Source: Gammaproteobacteria bacterium HGW-Gammaproteobacteria-11
GTDB taxonomy: Bacteria > Pseudomonadota > Gammaproteobacteria > Pseudomonadales > Pseudomonadaceae
Length of the DNA stretch: 64,000 nucleotides
Reading direction: 5' to 3'
NCBI GenBank assembly: GCA_002840055.1
Contig: PGZJ01000007.1
Location: 61,338-125,337, forward strand
The first letter of the stretch is position 1. Each line of letters opens with the position of its first letter. The position numbers and the translations under genes were made by a program. The notes below the pieces were generated by a model. It was not told the DNA's origin. It saw only the letters and a list, made by a program, of their open reading frames with translations, and did not search any database. Shown piece by piece: positions 48,850-57,632 of the stretch.

Positions 48850-51317
48850 TCAGCCGCTTTCTGTGGGTGCTGCACAGCCTGATCAGTCATTGGCGCCGCC
48901 ATCCGCTGCAGGCCGGCTGTCTGTTGATCGGTTTGTGGTTGGCAACGGCCCTGTGGACCGGAGTACAAGCCCTCAACAGTCAGGCGCGTGACAGTTATGA
49001 CCGTGCCGCAGCGGTGTTCGGCAGTGGACAGAACGCGCTGTTGGTCAGTCCCACCGGGCAGCCCTTTGATCAGGCTTTGTTTGTGCAGCTGCGCCGCCAG
49101 GGCTGGGCCGTGTCACCGATTGTGCAGGGCAGCCTGAATCTGTCGATTGCCGGCACTGAGCGGCGCGTTCAACTGACCGGCTTTGATCCGCTGAGTCTGC
49201 CTGGCGACAGTCCGCTGACCGGCCAGAACACCGATGCTGATGCTCTGCGAGATTTCCTGGTGGCGCCGGGGCGCACCTGGCTGGCGGCCGAGACAATGGC
49301 AGAACTGGGTGTGCAGCCTGGCGACAGGCTGGATTTGACTGACGGCCAGACCTTGCCAGCGTTGCAGGTCATAGAGGGCTTGCCGCCCGGACAACTGTTC
49401 GTGGATATCGGTCAGGCCCAACGGCTACTTGGTACCGATCAGCTCACACAGTTGCTGGTGGCGGCGGAGCCGAAGGGTGTTGAGCGCGTATTGCCGACGG
49501 ATTTTCCATTGGTGCATGAGCTGCGGGAGGAGGCCGATCTCGGTCGCCTGACGGACAGCTTCCATCTCAATCTGTCTGCACTCGGGCTACTGGCCTTTGC
49601 GGTCGGTCTGTTTATCGTGCATGCGGCCTTCGGGTTGGCTCTGGAGCAACGCCGTGGCTTGTTGCAAAGCCTACGGGCCAGCGGCGTCAGTCTGCCCATG
49701 CTGGCCGCGGTATTGCTCCTCGAGTTGCTGCTGTTGGCGCTGCTGGGCGGCAGCCTTGGCGTGCTCAGTGGCTTTGCTGTGGCTGCGGCATTGATTGGTG
49801 ATCTGGCGGCCAGTTTGCGCGGGCTGTATGGCGCTCAGCTCGGGGCGCAGTTGAATCTGGATGCCGGTTGGTGGTTGGCCGGACTTGGGATGGCACTCTG
49901 CGGCACCCTGCTGGCCGGTGGCAGTCGGGTGCTGACCGCCCTGCGTTTGCCGTTGTTGGCGTGGGCGCGGCCGCAAGCCTGGCGTGAGGCACAGAATCGC
50001 AGCCTGATCAGGCTTGCTTTACTTGGCACTGGGCTGTTGATTGGTGCGCTGCTGCTGGTGCGACTGGGTGATGGATTGTTGGCCGGCTTTGCCCTGTTGG
50101 CGGCATTATTGCTGGGCGTTGCCTGGCTGTTACCGCTGAGCCTGAGCCTGCTGTTACGCGGCGCCGGTCGACTCGCGAAGGGCCCTGTGGCGCAGTGGTT
50201 CTGGGCTGATAGCCAGCAACAGCTATCCGGTCTGGGTATGGCGTTGATGGCACTGATGCTGGCGCTGGCGGCGAATGTCGGGGTTGGCAGCATGACCGAA
50301 GGCTTCCGCCTGACCTTCAGCGGCTGGCTGGATCAGCGCTTGGCTGCCGATGTGTATGTGCGGCCGGCTTCGAATCAGCAGGCACGAGAGATTGTCAACT
50401 GGCTTGATGCGCGGCCCGAGGTGCTGGATCAGCTGCCCAGCTGGCAGGTGCAAACCCGTGTTGGTGGTTGGCCTTCCGAGTTGAGCGGCATAGTCGACCA
50501 TCCCTTGTATGCCGATACCTGGCCGCTACTGGATGCACGGGCGGATGCCTGGCCGCAGTTGGCTGCGGGTGAAGGTGTGCTACTCAGTGAGCAACTGGCC
50601 TACCGTCTGAACCTGCAGGTCAATGATGCACTGACACTGGATAGCCCCCAGGGGCCCTGGACCACCCGAGTGCTGGGCAGTTATGCCGATTACGGTAATC
50701 CGCGCGGTCAGATTCTGCTTTCGGCCAACCTGCTGGCCCAGCTCTGGCCCGAGCAACCGCTCTCCAGCCTGGGTGTGCTGACGCAGGCGGGGAGCGCCGC
50801 CAGTCTGGCTCAGGCGCTGCAGAGTCAATTCGACCTGGCCAGCAACCGGGTGATCGATCAGGCCTCACTCAAACGCTACTCGCGTCAGGTATTTGAGCAG
50901 ACCTTTGCGGCCACGGCCGCGCTCAATACCCTTACCCTGGGGGTGGCGGCCGTGGCGCTGTTGACCAGTTTGCTGAGTCTGTCTGACAGTCGACTGAATC
51001 AGTTGGCACCGCTATGGGCCATGGGCTTGCGACCCCGGCAATTGGCCTGGCTGAGCTTGTTGCAGATGCTGGTATTGGCGACCTTGACGGCGCTACTGGC
51101 GATTCCTCTGGGTTTGCTGCTGGCCTGGTGTCTGGTGGATGTGGTCAATGTGCAGGCCTTTGGCTGGCGACTACCCTGGCACTGGTTCCCCATGCAATGG
51201 CTGACCCTGGTGCTGATGGCGTTGCTCGCCGTGTTACTGGCCAGTCTGGTACCGCTTTGGCGCTTGGCCAGAACCGGGCCGCAGGCGCTGCTCAAGGGGT
51301 TTACCAATGAAGTGTAA
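48846..51317 (+). CDS. FtsX-family ABC permease
   Basis: This 823-residue membrane protein has one N-terminal helix, a large periplasmic domain, and two sets of FtsX-like helices (about 240-460 and 690-815) with LRASGVSLPMLAAVLLLEL and LWAMGLRPRQLAWLSLLQM. The double-module architecture matches permeases encoded beside AttH-like lipoproteins. The C-terminus overlaps the next gene by 11 bp. Three overlapping genes suggest a dedicated outer-envelope transport system with unknown cargo. Confidence 0.88.
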   Translation: MISRFLWVLHSLISHWRRHPLQAGCLLIGLWLATALWTGVQALNSQARDSYDRAAAVFGSGQNALLVSPTGQPFDQALFVQLRRQGWAVSPIVQGSLNLSIAGTERRVQLTGFDPLSLPGDSPLTGQNTDADALRDFLVAPGRTWLAAETMAELGVQPGDRLDLTDGQTLPALQVIEGLPPGQLFVDIGQAQRLLGTDQLTQLLVAAEPKGVERVLPTDFPLVHELREEADLGRLTDSFHLNLSALGLLAFAVGLFIVHAAFGLALEQRRGLLQSLRASGVSLPMLAAVLLLELLLLALLGGSLGVLSGFAVAAALIGDLAASLRGLYGAQLGAQLNLDAGWWLAGLGMALCGTLLAGGSRVLTALRLPLLAWARPQAWREAQNRSLIRLALLGTGLLIGALLLVRLGDGLLAGFALLAALLLGVAWLLPLSLSLLLRGAGRLAKGPVAQWFWADSQQQLSGLGMALMALMLALAANVGVGSMTEGFRLTFSGWLDQRLAADVYVRPASNQQAREIVNWLDARPEVLDQLPSWQVQTRVGGWPSELSGIVDHPLYADTWPLLDARADAWPQLAAGEGVLLSEQLAYRLNLQVNDALTLDSPQGPWTTRVLGSYADYGNPRGQILLSANLLAQLWPEQPLSSLGVLTQAGSAASLAQALQSQFDLASNRVIDQASLKRYSRQVFEQTFAATAALNTLTLGVAAVALLTSLLSLSDSRLNQLAPLWAMGLRPRQLAWLSLLQMLVLATLTALLAIPLGLLLAWCLVDVVNVQAFGWRLPWHWFPMQWLTLVLMALLAVLLASLVPLWRLARTGPQALLKGFTNEV

Positions 51318-52392
51318 AGGACATCTGCTGTGCCTGCTGGCCAGCTTGTTGCTGGTCGCCTGTGAACCGACTCCTGCGCCCGAGATGCGCGGTTTCGCCG
51401 GACTGGGCGAGGCATCAGAGGGTTTTGCCGCCGTCGTATCAGGCCGCGAACTGCGCTTCCCCGAGGACCACGCAGCCCATCCCGATTACCGTATTGAATG
51501 GTGGTATGTCACCGCCAATCTGGTCGACCAGCAGGGCAAGGACTGGGGTGTGCAATGGACTCTTTTCCGTCAGGCCCTGCAGCCGCAAACAGCGGAGCAG
51601 GCCGAGGCGGGTTGGAACAGCGCGCAGGTCTGGCTCGGTCACGCGGCACTCACCCATGCTGGCGGGCATCGGCATGCCGATCGTCTTGCGCGCGGCGGGG
51701 TTGGACATGCCGGTGTTCGTCTGCAACCCTTCGCCGCCTGGATTGATGACTGGCAACTGCAGGGGCAGGCCAATCAGCGATTGAGTCCGTTGCAGGTTGA
51801 AGCCAAGGGCGAGGACTTCTCCTATCGTTTGCAGCTGGACAGCGATCAACCCTTGGTGCTCCAGGGTGAGCGCGGTTTCAGTCGCAAATCGGCGGCCGGG
51901 CAGGCTTCCTGGTATTACAGTCAGCCCTTCTATCGGGTCACTGGCGAGATAACCTGGCAGGGGCAACAGCATCAGGTTGAGGGGCAGGCCTGGCTGGATC
52001 GGGAATGGAGCAGCCAACCCCTGGCAGCGGATCAGCAGGGCTGGGACTGGTTCTCACTGCATCTGGATGATGGCAACAAGCTGATGCTGTTCCGTTTGCG
52101 CAGCGCGACGGGTGCGCACTATTACTCGGGTACCTGGATCGAGGCCAATGGCCAGACGACGCCGCTGTCCCCGGAGCAGATACGTATGACTCCGGAAGGT
52201 AACACGCGCGTGGCCGGCCGCAACCTGCCAACGCGCTGGCATCTGCAGGTTCCCTCGCAGGGTCTGGATATCAGAACCCGCGCGCTGAACGAGCAGGCCT
52301 GGATGGATACCGGTATCAGCTATTGGGAAGGCCCGGTTCGCGCTCAGGGTAGTCATAGTGGAGTGGGCTATCTGGAAATGACAGGGTATTAG
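51307..52392 (+). CDS. AttH/CrtC-like (lipocalin-like) lipoprotein
   Basis: This 361-residue lipoprotein has a signal with lipobox LLLVAC (Cys19). The remaining part has the carotenoid hydratase/AttH fold: PDYRIEWWYVTANL at about 60, WLGHAAL, WLDREWSSQPL and GWDWFSLHL. Despite the CrtC similarity no carotenoid genes are near. AttH-like proteins commonly accompany LolD/FtsX-type ABC pairs, as here. The function is unknown. Confidence 0.84.
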   Translation: MKCKGHLLCLLASLLLVACEPTPAPEMRGFAGLGEASEGFAAVVSGRELRFPEDHAAHPDYRIEWWYVTANLVDQQGKDWGVQWTLFRQALQPQTAEQAEAGWNSAQVWLGHAALTHAGGHRHADRLARGGVGHAGVRLQPFAAWIDDWQLQGQANQRLSPLQVEAKGEDFSYRLQLDSDQPLVLQGERGFSRKSAAGQASWYYSQPFYRVTGEITWQGQQHQVEGQAWLDREWSSQPLAADQQGWDWFSLHLDDGNKLMLFRLRSATGAHYYSGTWIEANGQTTPLSPEQIRMTPEGNTRVAGRNLPTRWHLQVPSQGLDIRTRALNEQAWMDTGISYWEGPVRAQGSHSGVGYLEMTGY

Positions 52393-52497
52393 CCTGTCCA
52401 CTGCAGGGGGATTTTCCCCAGCGGCTGCGCTATGCTGGCAAGGTGATAGTCAGCCGTTTGTGGCACATATATCGGCCTTCTTGCGACAGGATACATC

Positions 52498-53232
52498 TTG
52501 CCCTACCCCGCTTCAGTCTCGCCTGCTTACGGATCGGTCTTGCGCCGCTGGCTGCAGCGTGCGCGACTGTCGCTGATGGTATTGCTCGCGGGGAGTCTGG
52601 CGTTGTTTGCCGAACCGGTCAGTCGCGGGGTGAGTATCGACTTCAGCCGTTTTGATGCTCAGCTCAAGACGCGTTTTGGTGAGGACCGACTGGCGGTATC
52701 GGCCCTTTGGCAGAGCCTGCTGTATTCGCTGCAGGGACAAGCGGAGCTCGACCAGGTGCGTCAGATCAATGCCTTTTTCCATGAGCATTTACGTTACCGG
52801 CTCGATAGTGATTTGTACGGGGCCGAGGACTACTGGGCCACGCCACTGGAGACGCTGGGCCACGGCCTGGGCGATTGCGAGGACTATGTGATCGCCAAGT
52901 ACATCAGCTTGCTGCAGGCTGGCGTTGACGACAGCAAACTGCGACTGGTGTATGTACGGGCCCGCCTGGGTGGGCCGCGCAGCTCCACCAGTCGTGCCCA
53001 CATGGTGCTGAGCTACCAGGCCACTCCGAGCGCGGAGCCGCTGATTCTCGACAGCCTGATCGAGGATCTGCTGCCGGCAAGCATGCGCACCGATCTGGAT
53101 CCGGTCTTCAGTTTCAATTATCAGGGCATGTGGGCAGCCGGTTCAGCTACCCCGTTGGGCAGCTCCACCGCGCGGCTGTCGCGCTGGCGTAATGTTATCG
53201 AACGCATGGAAAGTGAGGGTATGTCGTGGTGA
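52498..53232 (+). CDS. lapG: periplasmic cysteine protease LapG
   Basis: This 244-residue transglutaminase-like cysteine protease cuts the LapA N-terminus. Catalytic triad: Cys127 in GDCEDY, His168 in RAHMVLS and Asp185 in LILDS; the neighbours Asp126 and Glu128 correspond to the known calcium ligands. A signal helix (about 20-38) directs export. TTG 52498 has AGGA 8 nt upstream and no ATG or GTG is suitable. lapD follows after 36 bp. Confidence 0.93.
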   Translation: MPYPASVSPAYGSVLRRWLQRARLSLMVLLAGSLALFAEPVSRGVSIDFSRFDAQLKTRFGEDRLAVSALWQSLLYSLQGQAELDQVRQINAFFHEHLRYRLDSDLYGAEDYWATPLETLGHGLGDCEDYVIAKYISLLQAGVDDSKLRLVYVRARLGGPRSSTSRAHMVLSYQATPSAEPLILDSLIEDLLPASMRTDLDPVFSFNYQGMWAAGSATPLGSSTARLSRWRNVIERMESEGMSW

Positions 53233-53268
53233 TTCCCCTGTCTGTCAGTCTGCAAAGAGAGGTATGCC

Positions 53269-55200
53269 GTGTCGTTGATTAAACAGCTTTGGATTGCCAT
53301 TGCCCTGCTGGTCTGTCTGATGTTTGTCAGCAGCTTTGGCTTGAGCTTTATGGCGGCCAAACAGTACTTTGAAGAGCAGCTGAGCCTCAAGAACATGGAC
53401 AACGCCAGCTCCCTGGCCCTGACCCTGAGCCAGATCGAAAAGGACCCGGCTCTGCTCGAGACCTTTGTCTCGGCGCAGTTTGATATGGGGCACTATTTGC
53501 GCATCACCCTGCATGCCACTGACGGTGAGCCGCTGGTGCTGCGCGAGTCGCAGGCTGAACAGGTTCAGGGCGTGCCCGACTGGTTTGTGCATCTGTTTGC
53601 GCTGGATGTGCAGCCCGGCGCGGCCCTGGTTTCCAGCGGCTGGCAATCCTTTGGGCGCCTGAGTGTTGAAAGCCATCAGGGTTACGCCTATGAAGCGCTA
53701 TGGCGTAGCGCCTGGCAGCTCTGTGTGTGGATGTTAGCGCTGGCGCTGCTAAGCAGTCTGGTTGGCTCCCTGCTGCTCAAGCGCATAATCCGCCCGCTGG
53801 ACACGGTGATATTGCAGGCCGAGGCCATTGGTGAACAGCGCTTTCTGACCGCCGGAGAGCCCCGTACCCGGGAGTTTGGCTTGCTGGTGCGGGCCATGAA
53901 CAGCCTGTCGCTGAAGGTCAAGAACATTCTGGATATCGAGGCGCGGCGTCTGGAAAAGCTGCGTTATGAGCTGGAGCATGACAGCCTCACGGGCTTGTCC
54001 AACCGCAGTTTCTTTCTCAGCCAGTTTGATGCGGTGTTGTCAGGTGCGGACAGGCAGGCTCAGCATGGATTATTCCTGTTCCGCATCGAGGATCTGGGCG
54101 GACTGAACAGCCAGCTTGGGCATGCCGGCTGCGACCGCTTGATCTGTGCCTTGGCTGACGCTGTTCAAGACAGGATCGCCGGGCTTGCAGGGCATTATCG
54201 CGAGCGCTATTTCGGTCGCCTGAATGGCTCGGACTTCGCCCTGGTGCTGACGGAGGTGAGCGATCTGCCGATGCTCAGTGAGCAGCTGTTGCAACGCCTT
54301 GAGCAGCTAGCCGCGGCAACCGATCAGGCCAAACCGGTATTGTTGCAGGCCGGCTGCAGCTTCTACTCGGGCGAGTCGCGGGCCAGCGTGATGATGCGCG
54401 CAGACAGTGTGTTGGCACGTGCCGAGCAGCAAGGCCAGACCCATGCCGAACTGGAAACCCGTAGCGAGATTGAGGCGCTGACCTTTGTCACCGCCGAGGA
54501 CTGGCGTGAGGCTTTATTGGCCGCTCTGCAGGATGGCGTAGCGATCCAGGCTTACCCGGTCATGTCGAACAAGGGTGAAGTCTTGCATCACGAGGCCATG
54601 ATGCGTCTGAAACTGGCTGGCAGCCTGCGCAGTGCTGGTTATTTCATTCCCTGGGCCCGACGCCTGGGCCTGCAGCCCGACCTCGATCTGGCCCTGCTTG
54701 AGCATGTGTTGACGGGCCTGGCCGATGCTCGGCTACAGGGCGATATTGCCATCAACCTGTCACCCGAAATCATTCTCGATGCCCCCAGATTGCAGCGTAT
54801 GGAGCAGTTGCTCAGGCGACATGCGCAGCAGGCAACGCATGTCTGGCTGGAGTGCCAGGAACGTGTTGCACTGCAACACCCCGAGGCGATTGCGCTGTTT
54901 GTCGAGCGCATGCGCAGCACCGGTTGTCGTATTGGTCTGGATAGCGCCGGTGCGGCTTTCATGCAGTCGGCCGCGCTGCATGACGTGGGACTGAATTACC
55001 TGAAGGTGGATGCCGTGTATGCGCAGCGCCTACAGGATGACAGCGGGGCGGCGAACTATTTGCAGCGGCTCTGCAGTTTGGGCCATTCGATCGGTTTGAC
55101 TCTGGTGCTTGAAGGCGTGCAGAACGCTCAGGTGGTTGAGCGTGCCTGGGATTGCGGGCTGGATGCAGTGACCGGGCCCGGCGTCCAGAGCCCCGTATAA
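53269..55200 (+). CDS. lapD: c-di-GMP receptor LapD
   Basis: This 643-residue inner-membrane receptor has a membrane helix (7-28), a periplasmic LapD/MoxY domain with Trp125 in GWQSFG (the residue known to hold LapG), a second helix (151-170), a HAMP segment (171-223) and cytosolic GGDEF and EAL domains. Both are degenerate: GSDF at 320-323 instead of GGDEF, and EAM at 442-444, with KVDAVYAQRL and LEGVQ in the EAL part. It therefore binds rather than makes or degrades c-di-GMP. The start is GTG 53269, with GAGAGG upstream. Converges on the 55211 gene. Confidence 0.94.
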   Translation: MSLIKQLWIAIALLVCLMFVSSFGLSFMAAKQYFEEQLSLKNMDNASSLALTLSQIEKDPALLETFVSAQFDMGHYLRITLHATDGEPLVLRESQAEQVQGVPDWFVHLFALDVQPGAALVSSGWQSFGRLSVESHQGYAYEALWRSAWQLCVWMLALALLSSLVGSLLLKRIIRPLDTVILQAEAIGEQRFLTAGEPRTREFGLLVRAMNSLSLKVKNILDIEARRLEKLRYELEHDSLTGLSNRSFFLSQFDAVLSGADRQAQHGLFLFRIEDLGGLNSQLGHAGCDRLICALADAVQDRIAGLAGHYRERYFGRLNGSDFALVLTEVSDLPMLSEQLLQRLEQLAAATDQAKPVLLQAGCSFYSGESRASVMMRADSVLARAEQQGQTHAELETRSEIEALTFVTAEDWREALLAALQDGVAIQAYPVMSNKGEVLHHEAMMRLKLAGSLRSAGYFIPWARRLGLQPDLDLALLEHVLTGLADARLQGDIAINLSPEIILDAPRLQRMEQLLRRHAQQATHVWLECQERVALQHPEAIALFVERMRSTGCRIGLDSAGAAFMQSAALHDVGLNYLKVDAVYAQRLQDDSGAANYLQRLCSLGHSIGLTLVLEGVQNAQVVERAWDCGLDAVTGPGVQSPV

Positions 55201-55210
55201 CAAGCGGGGG

Positions 55211-55543
55211 TCAAATCACATCGTTGTCGTAGTCGAGCAGATTCAGGCTGGAACTGCGACGGCGCATGGACTTGCGTTTCAACAGCTTGCTCTGAGCCTC
55301 CTGGGGCAGGTCGGTGAAGCGGATTACCCCGGTTTCCGAGAGCAGGTCGACCAGATCCTCGATCACCCGGATCAAGGGCAGGTCGGTCTCTTTCAGTTCG
55401 TACTGTTGCAGCGCGGTAGTGCGGTTGTTCTGGACAAAGTTCACCAGCATGGGGTCGCTGTCATCAATGGGCTCATTGCAATCCGGCGTCTGCTCAAGGC
55501 TGATGGTGATGATCTGTCCCAGCGAATCGCGTTTGACAAACAT
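55211..55543 (-). CDS. small conserved protein downstream of the lapEBC operon
   Basis: This 110-residue protein has no signal or membrane segment. It begins MFVKRDSLGQIITISLEQ, contains a predicted helical middle (LIRVIEDLVDLLSETGVIRFTDLPQEAQSKLL in two parts) and a basic stretch KRKSMRRRSSS. I do not recognise a domain; similar short 'VKRD-x-G-x-I' proteins exist in pseudomonads without a clear function. It lies 26 bp after the LuxR gene on the same strand and is probably the last gene of the lap secretion operon. Confidence 0.7.
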   Translation of the reverse strand: MFVKRDSLGQIITISLEQTPDCNEPIDDSDPMLVNFVQNNRTTALQQYELKETDLPLIRVIEDLVDLLSETGVIRFTDLPQEAQSKLLKRKSMRRRSSSLNLLDYDNDVI

Positions 55544-55569
55544 GGCAGTTCCTCCGGATCGAATGCCGT

Positions 55570-56208
55570 TCAGGACGGCGTGCGATCGGTCTGTTGATGG
55601 CTGTTGAACAGCAGCGCCAGTTGCAGGCGGTCGCTGACGCCCAGTTTGGCAAAGACTGAGCCGAGATGTTCCTTTACTGTACGCGGGCTGATATCCAGCT
55701 GGATGGCAATCTGCTTGTTGGTCAGGCCCTGGCGCAGTGCTTCGACCACCTCGCGCTCGCGTCCGGTCAGGCGGGCCAGGGCAATATCATGCTGTTGTTG
55801 GGATGTCTCTGAGCGCGTGTGGCGGTTGAGTGCGCCAACCACCGAAGAGACCACTTCAGCCGGTAGCCAGAGTGCGCCGGCGGACACGCTCTGGGCAACC
55901 TGGCCGAGTATCTCGCGGTTGGCGAAGGCATCGACGTAACCGCGTGCACCCGCACCCAGGCTATCAGTAAGCTGGTTGAAGCTCGCCGCACGGGTCATGA
56001 CAATGACGGTGAACTGCAGCCTGCAGAGTTCGGTCACCTGGACGGTCCAGTCCGGCACCTTGTCGGCCAGATACCAGGCGCGGCAGTTGCTGCCCGCGGC
56101 AGGCAGATCGGCAACTGAGTTCACTATGCGCGCCAGCGGGAAGCACTGCTGCCAACGTGGTGACAGGGTTTGGGCGTCGGTGATGAAAAAGTCTTGAGTC
56201 ATGTTCAA
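55570..56208 (-). CDS. LuxR/NarL-type regulator with degenerate receiver
   Basis: This 212-residue regulator has a C-terminal LuxR helix-turn-helix (about 146-205; LTGREREVVEALRQGLTNKQ, then ISPRTVKEHLGSVFAKLGV). The N-terminal half is receiver-like but lacks key residues: the phosphoacceptor position in YLADKVPD aligns with Ala, only one acidic residue remains in the FITDAQT segment, and the conserved Lys after GARGYV is missing. Phosphorylation is therefore unlikely. Its start overlaps the lapC stop (ATGA), so it is made with the adhesin exporter. Confidence 0.85.
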   Translation of the reverse strand: MNMTQDFFITDAQTLSPRWQQCFPLARIVNSVADLPAAGSNCRAWYLADKVPDWTVQVTELCRLQFTVIVMTRAASFNQLTDSLGAGARGYVDAFANREILGQVAQSVSAGALWLPAEVVSSVVGALNRHTRSETSQQQHDIALARLTGREREVVEALRQGLTNKQIAIQLDISPRTVKEHLGSVFAKLGVSDRLQLALLFNSHQQTDRTPS

Positions 56209-57632
56209 CGTTCACGCATGGCTTCAGAGGTTGCCCGCAGGACCGGCTTGAGCAGGTATTCAAGAACGGTTTTCTTGCCGGTAATGATGTCAACCTGGGT
56301 AATCATGCCCGGGATGATCGACAGATCCTGGCCAAAGCCAGCGGATTCGGTACGCAGCCGGGCCAGGTAAAAGGTGTTGTCACGGTCATCGGTAATGGTG
56401 TCGGCGCTGATATGCTCGACCACTGCTTCCAGCCCGCCGAACACGGCAAAATCGTAGGCTGTGAACTTGATGATGGCGTTTTGTCCGGGTCTGACGAAGG
56501 CAATGTCCTTGGGTTGGATGCGCGCCTCAATCAGCAATTGGTCATCCAATGGAACAATCTCCATGATGTCCCTGCCAGGGGAAATAATGCCGCCCACGGT
56601 GTTGGCAAACAGGCGCTGTACGGTACCGCGAACGGGTGCGGTGATATCGGTTTTACTGACCCTGTCACGCAGACCGGTTTCTGCCTGTTCAAGTGCTTCG
56701 AGCTTGGTGGTGGCCAGGCTTAGTTCACCGCGCCAACGGTTGATCGAGTTCAAGCGTGACTCGAGAATCTTGTTCTCGGCTTCTTCAATGGCCGCGCTGC
56801 TGCGCGTGATGGCAGCGTTGGCGCGGTTGAGCTCACCGCGTAGGTTGGCTACGTCGCGCTCGAGGCGCAACAGATCCACTTCCGAGACGGCGCCGGAGGC
56901 CAGCAAGGGACGGGTGCGCTCCAATTCGCGTGAGGTCAGATCCAGGGTGGTGCGGTACTGCTCGCTGGCCGCGCGCGCTTCACGCAGATCCTGCTGGCGC
57001 TGAATCAACTGATTTCTGAATATGGATTGCTGTTGTTCCAATTCCGCCAGACTGCTGGCATGGAGCTGGGTTTCGTCTTCGATCAGCTCGGGTGCTTGTG
57101 CTTGTAACGCCTGATCAAAGCTCAGGGGCTCGTCTGAAACCAGCGCGCGCAGGCGGGCAATCTCTGCGCGCAGTGCCATGGACTGTGCCTGGCGTTCGGC
57201 CAGGTCGGACATGAAGCGGGTACTGTCGATGCTCAGGAGTAACTGCCCCTCTTCGATAACCTGCCCTTCACGCACATGGATGCTTTCGACAATGCCGCCG
57301 TCCAGTGACTGGATGATCTGCAACTGCTGCGAGGGGATCACCCGGCCTTCACCCTTGGCCACTTCATCCAGTGGCGCGAAGCCGGCCCAGATCAGTAACA
57401 GGATCACCGCAGCAAACAGAGCGTGCAGCAGTGGTCGCGCTCTGGCCGGCTCCTGATGCAGGCGTGCCCACTCTGCATCCATTGACCAGTTGTCGCTCAG
57501 GTCATGCCCCAGCCAGCGCTTGAGCAATCGGTCGAGTAGCTTGGAGTTGCGCAGACCGGGTAAGTTGCTGGCCTTGCCGAGGGCCTCAAAACCGCGTTGC
57601 TCCAGCGGCTTGTCAGGGTTCTTCTGGCTCAT
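56205..57632 (-). CDS. lapC: type I secretion membrane-fusion protein LapC
   Basis: This 475-residue HlyD-family adaptor connects LapB to LapE. A membrane helix lies at about 66-84, followed by the barrel-sandwich part (IIQSLDGGIVESIHVREGQV), a long coiled coil (about 130-310), the returning lipoyl half (TDITAPVRGTVQRLF) and a beta-barrel domain. ATGA overlaps join it to lapB and the LuxR gene. Confidence 0.93.
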   Translation of the reverse strand: MSQKNPDKPLEQRGFEALGKASNLPGLRNSKLLDRLLKRWLGHDLSDNWSMDAEWARLHQEPARARPLLHALFAAVILLLIWAGFAPLDEVAKGEGRVIPSQQLQIIQSLDGGIVESIHVREGQVIEEGQLLLSIDSTRFMSDLAERQAQSMALRAEIARLRALVSDEPLSFDQALQAQAPELIEDETQLHASSLAELEQQQSIFRNQLIQRQQDLREARAASEQYRTTLDLTSRELERTRPLLASGAVSEVDLLRLERDVANLRGELNRANAAITRSSAAIEEAENKILESRLNSINRWRGELSLATTKLEALEQAETGLRDRVSKTDITAPVRGTVQRLFANTVGGIISPGRDIMEIVPLDDQLLIEARIQPKDIAFVRPGQNAIIKFTAYDFAVFGGLEAVVEHISADTITDDRDNTFYLARLRTESAGFGQDLSIIPGMITQVDIITGKKTVLEYLLKPVLRATSEAMRER

